In this document: positions 25,984 through 33,465 of the stretch, piece by piece
How positions within the stretch are numbered: position 1 is the first letter of the stretch
Layout of the letters: the number at the start of each line of letters is the position of its first letter
DNA from: Methanoculleus horonobensis
GTDB taxonomy: Archaea; Halobacteriota; Methanomicrobia; Methanomicrobiales; Methanoculleaceae
DNA: 64,000 bases
Direction of reading: 5' to 3'
Assembly (NCBI RefSeq): GCF_001602375.1
Contig: NZ_BCNY01000013.1
Coordinates: 310,001-374,000, forward strand
Translations under genes and position numbers: made by a program
Notes under the pieces: generated by a model
What the model saw: only the letters and a program-made list of their open reading frames with translations
What the model was told of the DNA's origin: nothing
Database searches by the model: none

Positions 25984-26348
25984 GCTGTCCCTTCTGCAAC
26001 CCGCCTCCCGAAGACATAGTCCTCTCAAACAACCTCTGCTACGCCCGCTATGATAAGTATCCAGTCAGCCCCGGCCACCTCCTCGTCATCCCCTTCCGCC
26101 ACGTCGCGGACTTCTTCGACGCGACCGACGCGGAAGAGATCGCCCTCCTCGCCCTCGTCCGCGACGCGAAAACCCTCCTCGACGACCGGTTTCATCCCGA
26201 CGGCTACAACGTCGGCGTGAACGTGCGAGCGGCCGCCGGCCAGACGGTGATGCACCTCCATATCCACGTCATCCCCCGGTATGCCGGGGACGTGGAAGAC
26301 CCCCGGGGCGGGGTGCGGGGGGCGATCCCGGAGAAGAGAGCGTACTGA
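25971..26348 (+). CDS. HIT-family hydrolase
   Basis: The 125 aa product is a complete HIT-domain protein: CPFCNPP near the N-terminus, YPVSPGHLLVIPFRHV in the middle and the catalytic triad MHLHIHVIPRY (H-x-H-x-H). Family members hydrolyse nucleoside phosphoramidates, dinucleoside polyphosphates or adenylylated ends. The start at ATG 25971 lies inside the HNH gene in another frame (13 bp overlap), so the two proteins are co-translated. That suggests a joint function, perhaps end or nucleotide processing after cleavage. A chance host-gene fusion of transcription units is the alternative. Confidence 0.85.
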   Translation: MGDIGCPFCNPPPEDIVLSNNLCYARYDKYPVSPGHLLVIPFRHVADFFDATDAEEIALLALVRDAKTLLDDRFHPDGYNVGVNVRAAAGQTVMHLHIHVIPRYAGDVEDPRGGVRGAIPEKRAY

Positions 26349-26535
26349 GGAGCTGAGCGGAGATACCGGGAGGAATTTCACCACATCAAAAGGCAGATAG
26401 AGTGTTCAGCAGGGTCCGATCGAGAGGCTGCCCTACCCGGATTCAAGGGGGAGCGAGAGCAGCAAAGATGTTGAGGAGAAGCGCCTCCAGTCATCGTGGT
26501 CGTCCGGCCCTCCAGTATCATGGATAGCATCACTA

Positions 26536-26575
26536 TCTCCAATCATTCTCCAATCATTCTCCAATCATTCTCCAA
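26536..26575. repeat. 11-bp tandem repeat, 3.7 copies
   Basis: The unit TCTCCAATCAT is repeated from 26536 to 26568, with a partial copy to 26575. Related CCAAT-containing words recur to about 26735. This lies in a 560 bp gap between the HIT and Hsp20 genes in which I see no credible gene. Confidence 0.7.
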
Positions 26576-26698
26576 TAGTGACTCTAAAATATTAACTCAC
26601 AGGCGCCCGATGTGCCATTCCAGGCAGTATATTTGGAATCAATTCTCCAATAGACACCAATCATTTCTCCAATCAACAGTAGCCGGGTATAACATCCA

Positions 26699-26735
26699 AC
26701 GCAATGTCCATCCAATAACGCAATGTCCATCCAAT
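26699..26735. repeat. 18-bp direct repeat, two copies
   Basis: ACGCAATGTCCATCCAAT occurs at 26699-26716 and again at 26718-26735, a period of 19 bp. It may be binding sites or slippage debris next to the 11-bp repeat array. Confidence 0.7.
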
Positions 26736-26908
26736 CGTCTCCACAAGGTCCTCGACCACGTCACGGGTGGCATCTCCCTCGCTGGACGAATCCGAACACT
26801 CTCCGGTCAATCCGATGCAACCGTTCCCGTCGGGCAATCAATCGCGCAGACAGTGCCTGCGTAATCCGCCCGGTTTGCTCTCCACCCCTCCCCCCGGTCT
26901 CCGCCGCC

Positions 26909-27361
26909 CTATCCTTCCCTGACCGGGATCTCGACCCCCTGACCGGGAGCCTTCCTCAACCGCACCGCCAGCACGCCGTTTCGGAGGGTGGCCGCCGCAG
27001 CCTCGTCCGTGACCTCCGCGGGAAGGTTCACGACCCGGGTCATCTCGCCGGAGAGCCGCTCCCTGACGGCGTAGCCTTCCCGTTCTTCCTCCTCCCTCTT
27101 TCGGACGGTGATCCGCAGCGTCATTGGGCCGGTGAGCCGTATCGCGACATCGCTGCTCTCCACTCCCGGGAGGTCGGCGACGACCTCGACCTCGACCTCG
27201 TCCTCGAGGTTCCGGATATCGACCGGGATCCCCGCACCCCGGATCACGGGCATCACCCGCTGCCCGGGCGCCGCCATCATCTCGTGGAGCCGCCGGTGCA
27301 TCCCGCAGATCCCCGGGCCGAACGCCTTCTGAAACGGGCACGACAGTTCTCTCTCTTCCAT
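26909..27361 (-). CDS. Hsp20/alpha-crystallin small heat shock protein
   Basis: The 150 aa product (from ATG 27361) has an alpha-crystallin domain: PVDIRNLEDEVEVEVVADLP, the sheet region LRITVRKREEEE and the conserved A-x-x-x-n-G-V-L motif as ATLRNGVLAVRLRKAP. Small heat shock proteins form oligomers that hold unfolding proteins. I prefer 27361 over upstream ATGs because GGAGG lies 10 nt ahead and a TATA box at 27405-27416 puts the transcript start near 27385. Confidence 0.88.
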   Translation of the reverse strand: MEERELSCPFQKAFGPGICGMHRRLHEMMAAPGQRVMPVIRGAGIPVDIRNLEDEVEVEVVADLPGVESSDVAIRLTGPMTLRITVRKREEEEREGYAVRERLSGEMTRVVNLPAEVTDEAAAATLRNGVLAVRLRKAPGQGVEIPVREG

Positions 27362-27404
27362 ACTCTCAACTCCTCCAGGTGCCATGCAGTCTGGATGCTC
27401 CCGC

Positions 27405-27416
27405 TCATATAAGTTC
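27405..27416 (-). promoter_or_regulatory. TATA box of the Hsp20 gene
   Basis: On the minus strand AACTTATATGAG lies 44-55 nt before the chosen start. This gives an expected transcription start near 27385 and a leader of about 24 nt that includes GGAGG. Confidence 0.5.
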
Positions 27417-27448
27417 TTCCCGAACGTCCTCATGAGAACGCCGGACAT

Positions 27449-28008
27449 GCCTCATTCCTCACTGCCCCCGGACTGGGAGGTCGTTGAAACGGCTCTCGGC
27501 CGGAACCGCGGCGAGCGAAGGCGCTTCTACGATCTTCCGCCGGGCGTCAACGGGCGCATCCGGGCCCGGGTTCCTCGCAGACGTCCAGCGGGAAGGCAGA
27601 AGCGCTCGCGGGTATAGTTATCGTCCCGGACATGCTCCACCTTCCGAGAGAGGCGCGTGAGCACGTCGCGGGCCTCCCTCTCCGCAAGGCTCCCCCACGT
27701 ACACTCTGCAGAGACTGGGTTCTCGCCCGCCGTCTCGCCGCCCTGTAGGGCACGCCCGGCATCGCGGTGGAAGAAACCCTAATCGTGATCAGTACTGAGA
27801 ACCCCGTATAATCCGTATCCATACCGGCCCGAACCGCCGCAGGAATTGCTGCTCCTCCAAAAGGTTGAATGCGTTCGGCCCATAGAGATCAAGACTCGGC
27901 GACCTGATAATCACCCGGCCGTATCGCCCGGCTCTCGCGAAGGCATCAGCCGCCAGGTGTGGTTGACGACGGCATCCTCTACCTCATCCAGGACTATTGA
28001 TACCATCA
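27449..28008. other. Gap between Hsp20 and AAA-DUF4143 genes, possible gene debris
   Basis: Short open stretches exist (for example plus strand 27450-27617, reading WEVVETALGRNRGERRRFYD, and another frame AGIVIVPDMLHLPREAREHV near 27610-27670). None forms a recognisable protein. The change of frame between coherent-looking pieces hints at a decayed gene. The part from 27830 to 28008 appears non-coding. Confidence 0.3.
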
Positions 28009-28032
28009 GTCCACAGGTATATTTATGTGGAC
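28009..28032 (+). promoter_or_regulatory. TATA box enclosed by a perfect palindrome
   Basis: Arms GTCCACA (28009-28015) and TGTGGAC (28026-28032) enclose the TATA-like core GTATATTTA. Initiation is expected near 28045-28050, just before the AAA-DUF4143 start. A dimeric repressor bound here would exclude TBP. Confidence 0.5.
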
Positions 28033-28055
28033 AAATTATAAATCCAATTTCTAAT

Positions 28056-29255
28056 ATGTCCATCATGATGCAGGGAATGATCCGGCGGGATGCGGAGGCG
28101 CAGATCCGATCGCTCGCTCTCGGCTTTCCGGCGGTAGCCGTCATCGGCCCCCGCCAGTCAGGCAAGACGACGCTCGTCCGGTCGGTATTCCCGCAGCTGC
28201 CCTACGTCTTGCTCGAGGATCCCGACACCCGCGCCTTCGCAGAGGAGGATCCCCGCAGCTTTCTTGCACAGTACGAGAAGACCGGGGCGGTTCTCGACGA
28301 GGTGCAGAGGGTTCCGGAGCTCTTCTCGTACCTCCAGGGAGTCCTTGATACGAACCGGAGGCCGGGACAGTTCATCCTCACCGGATCCCAGAACTTCCTG
28401 ATGATGGAACGGATATCCCAGTCGCTTGCCGGCCGGGTCGGGATCGTCAAACTCCTCCCCCTCTCGATGGGGGAACTTGTCCGTGCCGGGATAGGGATTG
28501 AACGCTACGAGGATCTCCTCTACGCCGGCCTCTTCCCCCGCCCCTACAGCAGCAGCATTCACCCGCGAGACTTCTACTCGTCGTATATCCAGACCTACAT
28601 CGAGCGCGACCTCCGCCTTCTCAAGCAGGTGCAGAACCTCTCGGCGTTCCAGACGTTCCTGAAGATGTGCGCCTACCGGTCCGGCCAGGTGGTGAACTAC
28701 TCGTCCCTCGCCCATGACTGCGGCATCACCTACAACACGGCAAAAGAGTGGCTCTCCCTCCTGGAGACATCGATGCTGGTCGTCCAGGTCAGGCCCCATC
28801 ACAAGAACTTCAACAAGCGGCTTATCAAGGTGCCCAAACTTTACTTCACGGACCCCGGCCTTGCTGCGCATCTGGCCGGGATACAGGGTGCCGACGACCT
28901 CGTTTACCACCCCCTGAAAGGAGGGCTCTTTGAATCGCTCATCATAACGGAGTTCCTGAAGTCCCGGTTTAACCGGGGCAAAGAGTCCAACCTCTACTTC
29001 TGGCGGGACAAACTCGGGCATGAGATCGACTGCATCATCGAGTATCAGGGGTGGGATCCCGTCCCGGTCGAGATCAAGTCGGGCAGAACGGCAAGTGCCG
29101 ACTTCTTTGACGAGATCACGTACTGGAACGGGCTCTCCGGCAACGCCCCGGATCGCTCGTTCGTTGTCTACGGGGGCGACCGGTCCCAGCGCCGGGCGAT
29201 GGGGCAACTGATCGGGTACCGGGATCTCGAGCCGATCCTGCAGTACCTGGCGTGA
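28056..29255 (+). CDS. AAA ATPase with DUF4143 C-terminal domain
   Basis: The 399 aa product has Walker A GPRQSGKT (31-38), Walker B GAVLDEVQR (77-85), the arginine-rich ILTGSQNFLM region and a C-terminal DUF4143 part. The latter has PD-(D/E)XK-like residues (EIDCII, then PVEIKSGR). This family is very common and multiplied in methanogens; its role is not settled and it is often found in mobile or defence contexts. The start could be ATG 28056, 28065, 28068 or 28077. It has its own palindrome-flanked promoter and stands apart from its neighbours. Confidence 0.85.
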   Translation: MSIMMQGMIRRDAEAQIRSLALGFPAVAVIGPRQSGKTTLVRSVFPQLPYVLLEDPDTRAFAEEDPRSFLAQYEKTGAVLDEVQRVPELFSYLQGVLDTNRRPGQFILTGSQNFLMMERISQSLAGRVGIVKLLPLSMGELVRAGIGIERYEDLLYAGLFPRPYSSSIHPRDFYSSYIQTYIERDLRLLKQVQNLSAFQTFLKMCAYRSGQVVNYSSLAHDCGITYNTAKEWLSLLETSMLVVQVRPHHKNFNKRLIKVPKLYFTDPGLAAHLAGIQGADDLVYHPLKGGLFESLIITEFLKSRFNRGKESNLYFWRDKLGHEIDCIIEYQGWDPVPVEIKSGRTASADFFDEITYWNGLSGNAPDRSFVVYGGDRSQRRAMGQLIGYRDLEPILQYLA

Positions 29256-29305
29256 TCGCCACCCTACCGGATCACTCTTTACCCCCCGGTCCCATACCCA
29301 CTCCA

Positions 29306-29971
29306 ATGCCCGACGACCGGGAGATCATCAGGAAGGCTCTCCATAAAGCCCGCGAACTCGGGGCGGACGTAGCAGGCGCCGTGACGGCCAAAAGGCTCGT
29401 CGACTGCCCCTCGGCGGTCGCGGACGGCCAGAGAGGCTCGCAGACCGACCGGGGCACCTACATCGTCTTCGGCCTCCACCACGGCCCGGAGCACCCCGAA
29501 CTCGACCTCTGGGAAGCGGGCCGGGGGACGCCCGGCGACAGGATCCTCGCGAGAATCGGCAAAGACCTCGCCCGGTGGCTGCAGGAGACCTACGGCATCC
29601 GGGCCCGTCTCATCCCCTACCGGATCAGCGACGGCGGGATCTACCTCAAAGACGCGGCATGCATGGCGGGGATCGGGCGGATGGGACGGAACAATCTCGT
29701 CATCGTCCCCGGCTACGGGTCAAAAATCCGGTTCCGGGCGGTCTGGGCCGACCTGGACTGCCCCGAAGAACCATCACCGGAGGGAGAAGATCCCTGCACC
29801 GGCTGCGAGGGCTCCTGCATCCGTGCCTGCCCGATGGGCGCCTTCTCTACCGGCAAATTCAGCCGGGCGCGGTGCCTGGCGCGGATGGACGCCGACAAGA
29901 GCTCCGGGAGGGAACGGATCGACCACTGCCGGGCCTGCGAACTCGCCTGCCCCGCCGGGGACGAAGGATAG
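29306..29971 (+). CDS. QueG-like 4Fe-4S protein
   Basis: The 221 aa product (from ATG 29306) has the MAGIGRMGRNNLVI element seen in epoxyqueuosine reductase QueG and its archaeal relatives. Two cysteine clusters follow: CTGCEGSCIRACP and CRACELACP, enough for two 4Fe-4S clusters. It lacks the HEAT extension and full length of true QueG. Methanogens carry several such short relatives, proposed to act as reductive activators or electron carriers. Archaea do not make queuosine, so the name indicates fold only. It is a single gene, probably unrelated to the DpdA-type island. Confidence 0.75.
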   Translation: MPDDREIIRKALHKARELGADVAGAVTAKRLVDCPSAVADGQRGSQTDRGTYIVFGLHHGPEHPELDLWEAGRGTPGDRILARIGKDLARWLQETYGIRARLIPYRISDGGIYLKDAACMAGIGRMGRNNLVIVPGYGSKIRFRAVWADLDCPEEPSPEGEDPCTGCEGSCIRACPMGAFSTGKFSRARCLARMDADKSSGRERIDHCRACELACPAGDEG

Positions 29972-30017
29972 ATCACCCGAAACACTCCGGGTGGAACCGG
30001 ACGCTACAGAGGATACC

Positions 30018-30179
30018 ATGAAGGTGCTCGTGAGAACCCCGGACGGGGTTGAAGAGGTCAGGGAAGTCGACTCCGACTGGGTCATCCCCGGCGACGTCCT
30101 GGACGACGGCTCGCTCGTCCTCGAACTCTGGGACGAACTCTCGGACGACGACTACCTGGCTATCGGCCTCTACGACTGA
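30018..30179 (+). CDS. Small acidic protein, unknown function
   Basis: The 53 aa product is very acidic (MKVLVRTPDGVEEVREV, then repeated Asp/Glu) and ends in YLAIGLYD. It starts at ATG 30018 after AGAGGATACC. Its reading frame stays open in a GC-rich context with sensible codon use, so I think it is real. Function is not recognisable. Confidence 0.55.
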   Translation: MKVLVRTPDGVEEVREVDSDWVIPGDVLDDGSLVLELWDELSDDDYLAIGLYD

Positions 30180-30219
30180 GCGGTGGGGCCGGGCTCGTTT
30201 CGGCAGGCGCCGGCCTCCA

Positions 30220-33200
30220 TCACTCCGCCGGCCCCTCTTCAATCCCCCGGACCGCCCGCCCGATCTCGGCAAAGACCCGCTCCTCGTCCACCTCGATCTC
30301 CGCCCAGCGGTCGGCATCGACGAAGTAGAGGTAAGGAATGACCGGACCCCCGACGATCCGGGCGGCGGCGCAGCGGTAGATCGTCATCTGGATCGCATAC
30401 TCCCCGGCGTCCCCCGGTGTCCCGGTCTTGTAGTCGATGAGCATCCAGGTGCCGTTCACCCGCTGCACCAGCCGGTCGATGACCCCCCTGAACGCAATCC
30501 CGTTCACCCGCACCGAGAACGGCACCTCGCGGTGGTCGCGGACGATCCCCCGCATCAGGGGCGATGCAAGGAACCGGGCGTAGAGATCCCGGTACTCCGG
30601 AGCCCGGGCGGGATCCAGCCCGTACCGCCGCAGCACCGCGGCGGGATCGCGGCCGCGGAAGACCTCGTGGACGGCGAGCCCGCGGGTCAGCGCCTCCCCC
30701 CCGGCGGCGAACCCCGGCAGCCGGGACTCCGCCGGGCCGCGGAGGTACGCCTCAAGCTCGCTCGCCGAGTAAGCCCGCCCCTTCTTCCCGTTGGGAGGAA
30801 TGCCCGCCGAGACCTCCGCCGCGGGGACGTCGTCCGGCACCGGCAGCCGGACCGGGGCGGTCTGTGGCACCTCTACCGGGATCGCCGCGGGGTCGAGGGT
30901 GAGCGGGATGCGGAGCGCCCCGAGGACGGCTTCGCCCCGGGCGTAGATCTCATCGCAGAGCCCGAGAGAGTGCGCGAGCCAGGCCATCCGGGTCTTGCCG
31001 CCCGCGAGGCTCTCCGGGGCCGCGTCCGGCGTCTCCCCGCAGAGGATCAGGTGATCTTTTGCCCGGGTGACCGCGACGTAGAAGAGGCGTTTGCGCTCCG
31101 CCTCCTCCTTCTGCCGGTGCTCGTCCTTGAGGAGCCGGAGGATCGGCGTCTCCTGGCGCTCGTGATCGTCTGCCGGGTTCAGTATCGAGACCCCGAGCAG
31201 CAGCCCCTCCCCCACCATGATCGTGCCCCCGCCCGACCGCGGCGTCTCCGCGAGGTCGGGGACGACGACGACCGGGAACTCAAGCCCCTTCGCGGCGTGC
31301 ACCGTCATGATCGAGACCGCGTCCGCGGCTGCAAGGTCGAGGGGGGCATCTCCCTCCCGGTCTCCGGCATCGATGGAGCGGCCGAGTTCCACGACAAAAC
31401 CGGCGAGCGTGGAGGAGTCGGCATCCCGTGCAAGGGCGATCAGTTTCTCGACGTTCGCCGCGGCCTGCTCGCCCCCGGCCATCCCGCCGAAGACGAGGTA
31501 GATCCCCGATGTCTCGACGATCCGGCGAATGAGGCGGGCGGGCGGAAGCCTGCGGGAGAGCGAGAGCCAGTCGCGGAGAGTCCCCGCCGCCGGCTCCTCC
31601 GCCGCCTGCACCCGCTCCCAGAGAGAACTCCCCGACGATCGGGCGATATGAAAGAGCCGGGCGTCGGAGAACCCGAAGTAGGGCGACCGCAGCACGCCGT
31701 AGAGCGCCGCGTCGTCCAGGTGGTTTACGAGGAACCGGAGGATGTTGTAGAGGTCGTAGACCTCCTGACGCTCGTAGAACCCGAGGCCCGCGTGGACGTG
31801 GTAGGGGACGCCGTAGCGGGCGAGCGCCCACTCGTAGTAGGCGAGGTTCGTCCGCCGCTCGAGGAGGACGGCGACATCGCCGTAGCCCGCCGGCCGGACT
31901 TCCCCGTCGCGGCAGACCTGTTTCTCCCCCCGCTCGACGAGAGAGCGGATCTTTCGTGCCGCCATCTCCGCCTCGGCCCGGCGGCCGGCCGCCCGGTCTT
32001 TGATCTTTGGGGAGAGAAGGAGTTCGACCGAGCCGGTGTCGCTTCGGCGGAACGCACGCAGCGGTTCGTAGAGGAACTCCCAGGGGCGGCCGGCCTCCGC
32101 CATCAGGGCGGAAAAGACGGCGTTCGTGAACCCGACGATCTCGGGCGTGCTCCGGAAGTTGACGTCGAGCGCGACCGTCTCCCCGCCGAGACCGCGCTCG
32201 ATCAGGTCGCGGGTGTGCGAGAACTGCGTGACGTCGGCCTCCCGGAAGAGGTAGATGGACTGTTTCGGGTCGCCGACGACGAAGAGGTTCGCGGAATCGC
32301 CGAGGACGGCGCGGATGATGGCGATCTGGACGGGATCGGTGTCCTGGAACTCGTCGACCAGGATAAACCGGAACCGGTTCGAAAAGTGCGCCGCGACGAT
32401 ATCCTCGCGGTCGCAAAAGAGCCGGTGGGTGCGGTTCACCAGGTCGTCGAAGTCGAGGCCGTTCCGCCGCCGTTTCTCGGCCTCGATCGCGTCGAGGAAG
32501 GCCGAGAAGACCGCGCCGAGGTCGCGGAGGAAGTCGAGCGTCGCCCGGGTGAAGGGGTCGGACGGACTGAGGGTGAGCAGGCAGGCGTCCGCGTGGTCGT
32601 TGAGGCACCGGTCGAGAACGCCGTAGGCCGCCCGGAGGTCCTGGAGATCGTCCCCCGCCCAGTTCTTCTTCTGTCCCATGTTCCTGCGGAAGCGCGACTC
32701 GTTGTGAACCCGGAACAGTTCGGCGACCGCGATCCCGCCGGCGAGGCAGGGCTCGATCGCCCGGAGGTAGGCTCCGGCAGTGTCCCGTTCGTCCGGGTAG
32801 CGGGCGGCAAGGTCCCGGAGGGTTGCGATTGCCCCCCCTGCGCGGGGGAAGAACTCCCCGGACGCCGCCTCCCGGTGCCGTTCCACGGCCGCCTGCCAGG
32901 CGTCGAGTACCTTCTCCTCGCTCTCCGCGAGCGCGGCAAAGAACGCTTCCGCAGCCCCCCGGCGGGAGTACAGCGCCTCGATGTAGTTCTTCAGTTCGTA
33001 GACCCCGACGGCACGGAGAGCGCCGATCACCGCGTTCCGGCACGATGCAGGCGGATCGCCGTGGATGAGATCGTCGATCGTCTCCTCACGGAGCCGGAAC
33101 GCCTCCCGCTCGTCGAGGACGGTGAAGGACGGCCCCACGCCGGCCTCGAGGGGGAACTCCCGGAGAACCGAGGCGCAGAAGGAGTGGAAGGTCGATATCT

Positions 33201-33465
33201 TCGCCCATAAAAACTCGTCGCGAACCGCGTCCCACCGCTCGCCCTCCTTCTCCGCAAGCGCCTGGCGAACCCGGACCTTCATCTCGCCGGCCGCCTTCTC
33301 GGTGAAGGTCAGCGCGAGGATCTCCCCGACGTCGAGACCGGATTCGAGCAGGCTGAGGTACTTCTGCACCAGGACGTGCGTCTTCCCCGTCCCCGCACCG
33401 GCGGTGACACACTTGCTCGTCGCATGATCGAGCGCGGCCCGCGCCTGTCGTTCAGTCAGTCCCAT
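30220..33465 (-). CDS. AddA-like UvrD helicase-nuclease
   Basis: The 1081 aa product has SF1A motifs GAGTGKT (23-29), LTFTEKAAGEMKVRV (52-66), DEFQDTDP (371-378), GDPKQSIYLFR, MTVHAAKGLEFPVV and VAVTRAKDHLIL. A C-terminal RecB nuclease follows (FRGVIDRL, WMLIDYKTG and QMTIYR). This is the AddA architecture. Its ATG at 33465 lies 14 bp inside the 3 prime end of the preceding AddB-like gene, so they are one operon. AddAB enzymes resect double-strand breaks and degrade foreign DNA. They are mainly bacterial, so acquisition by a methanogen is possible, but the high GC fits the host. Confidence 0.85.
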   Translation of the reverse strand: MGLTERQARAALDHATSKCVTAGAGTGKTHVLVQKYLSLLESGLDVGEILALTFTEKAAGEMKVRVRQALAEKEGERWDAVRDEFLWAKISTFHSFCASVLREFPLEAGVGPSFTVLDEREAFRLREETIDDLIHGDPPASCRNAVIGALRAVGVYELKNYIEALYSRRGAAEAFFAALAESEEKVLDAWQAAVERHREAASGEFFPRAGGAIATLRDLAARYPDERDTAGAYLRAIEPCLAGGIAVAELFRVHNESRFRRNMGQKKNWAGDDLQDLRAAYGVLDRCLNDHADACLLTLSPSDPFTRATLDFLRDLGAVFSAFLDAIEAEKRRRNGLDFDDLVNRTHRLFCDREDIVAAHFSNRFRFILVDEFQDTDPVQIAIIRAVLGDSANLFVVGDPKQSIYLFREADVTQFSHTRDLIERGLGGETVALDVNFRSTPEIVGFTNAVFSALMAEAGRPWEFLYEPLRAFRRSDTGSVELLLSPKIKDRAAGRRAEAEMAARKIRSLVERGEKQVCRDGEVRPAGYGDVAVLLERRTNLAYYEWALARYGVPYHVHAGLGFYERQEVYDLYNILRFLVNHLDDAALYGVLRSPYFGFSDARLFHIARSSGSSLWERVQAAEEPAAGTLRDWLSLSRRLPPARLIRRIVETSGIYLVFGGMAGGEQAAANVEKLIALARDADSSTLAGFVVELGRSIDAGDREGDAPLDLAAADAVSIMTVHAAKGLEFPVVVVPDLAETPRSGGGTIMVGEGLLLGVSILNPADDHERQETPILRLLKDEHRQKEEAERKRLFYVAVTRAKDHLILCGETPDAAPESLAGGKTRMAWLAHSLGLCDEIYARGEAVLGALRIPLTLDPAAIPVEVPQTAPVRLPVPDDVPAAEVSAGIPPNGKKGRAYSASELEAYLRGPAESRLPGFAAGGEALTRGLAVHEVFRGRDPAAVLRRYGLDPARAPEYRDLYARFLASPLMRGIVRDHREVPFSVRVNGIAFRGVIDRLVQRVNGTWMLIDYKTGTPGDAGEYAIQMTIYRCAAARIVGGPVIPYLYFVDADRWAEIEVDEERVFAEIGRAVRGIEEGPAE

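Noticed and set aside
26536-26575. Short CRISPR array
   Set aside because: The units are 11 bp tandem copies without spacers.
27450-27617. Possible methyl-CpG-binding-like fragment (WEVVETALGRNRGERRRFYD)
   Set aside because: Vague resemblance only, too short and in a decayed stretch.
29306-29971. QueG as part of the deazaguanine system
   Set aside because: It is outside the AT-rich island, shorter than QueG, and archaea do not make queuosine; such ferredoxins are common in methanogens.
30049-33210. 1053 aa plus-strand open frame opposite the AddA-like gene
   Set aside because: Arg/Pro/Asp-rich shadow of a GC-rich gene; the minus strand carries all helicase motifs.
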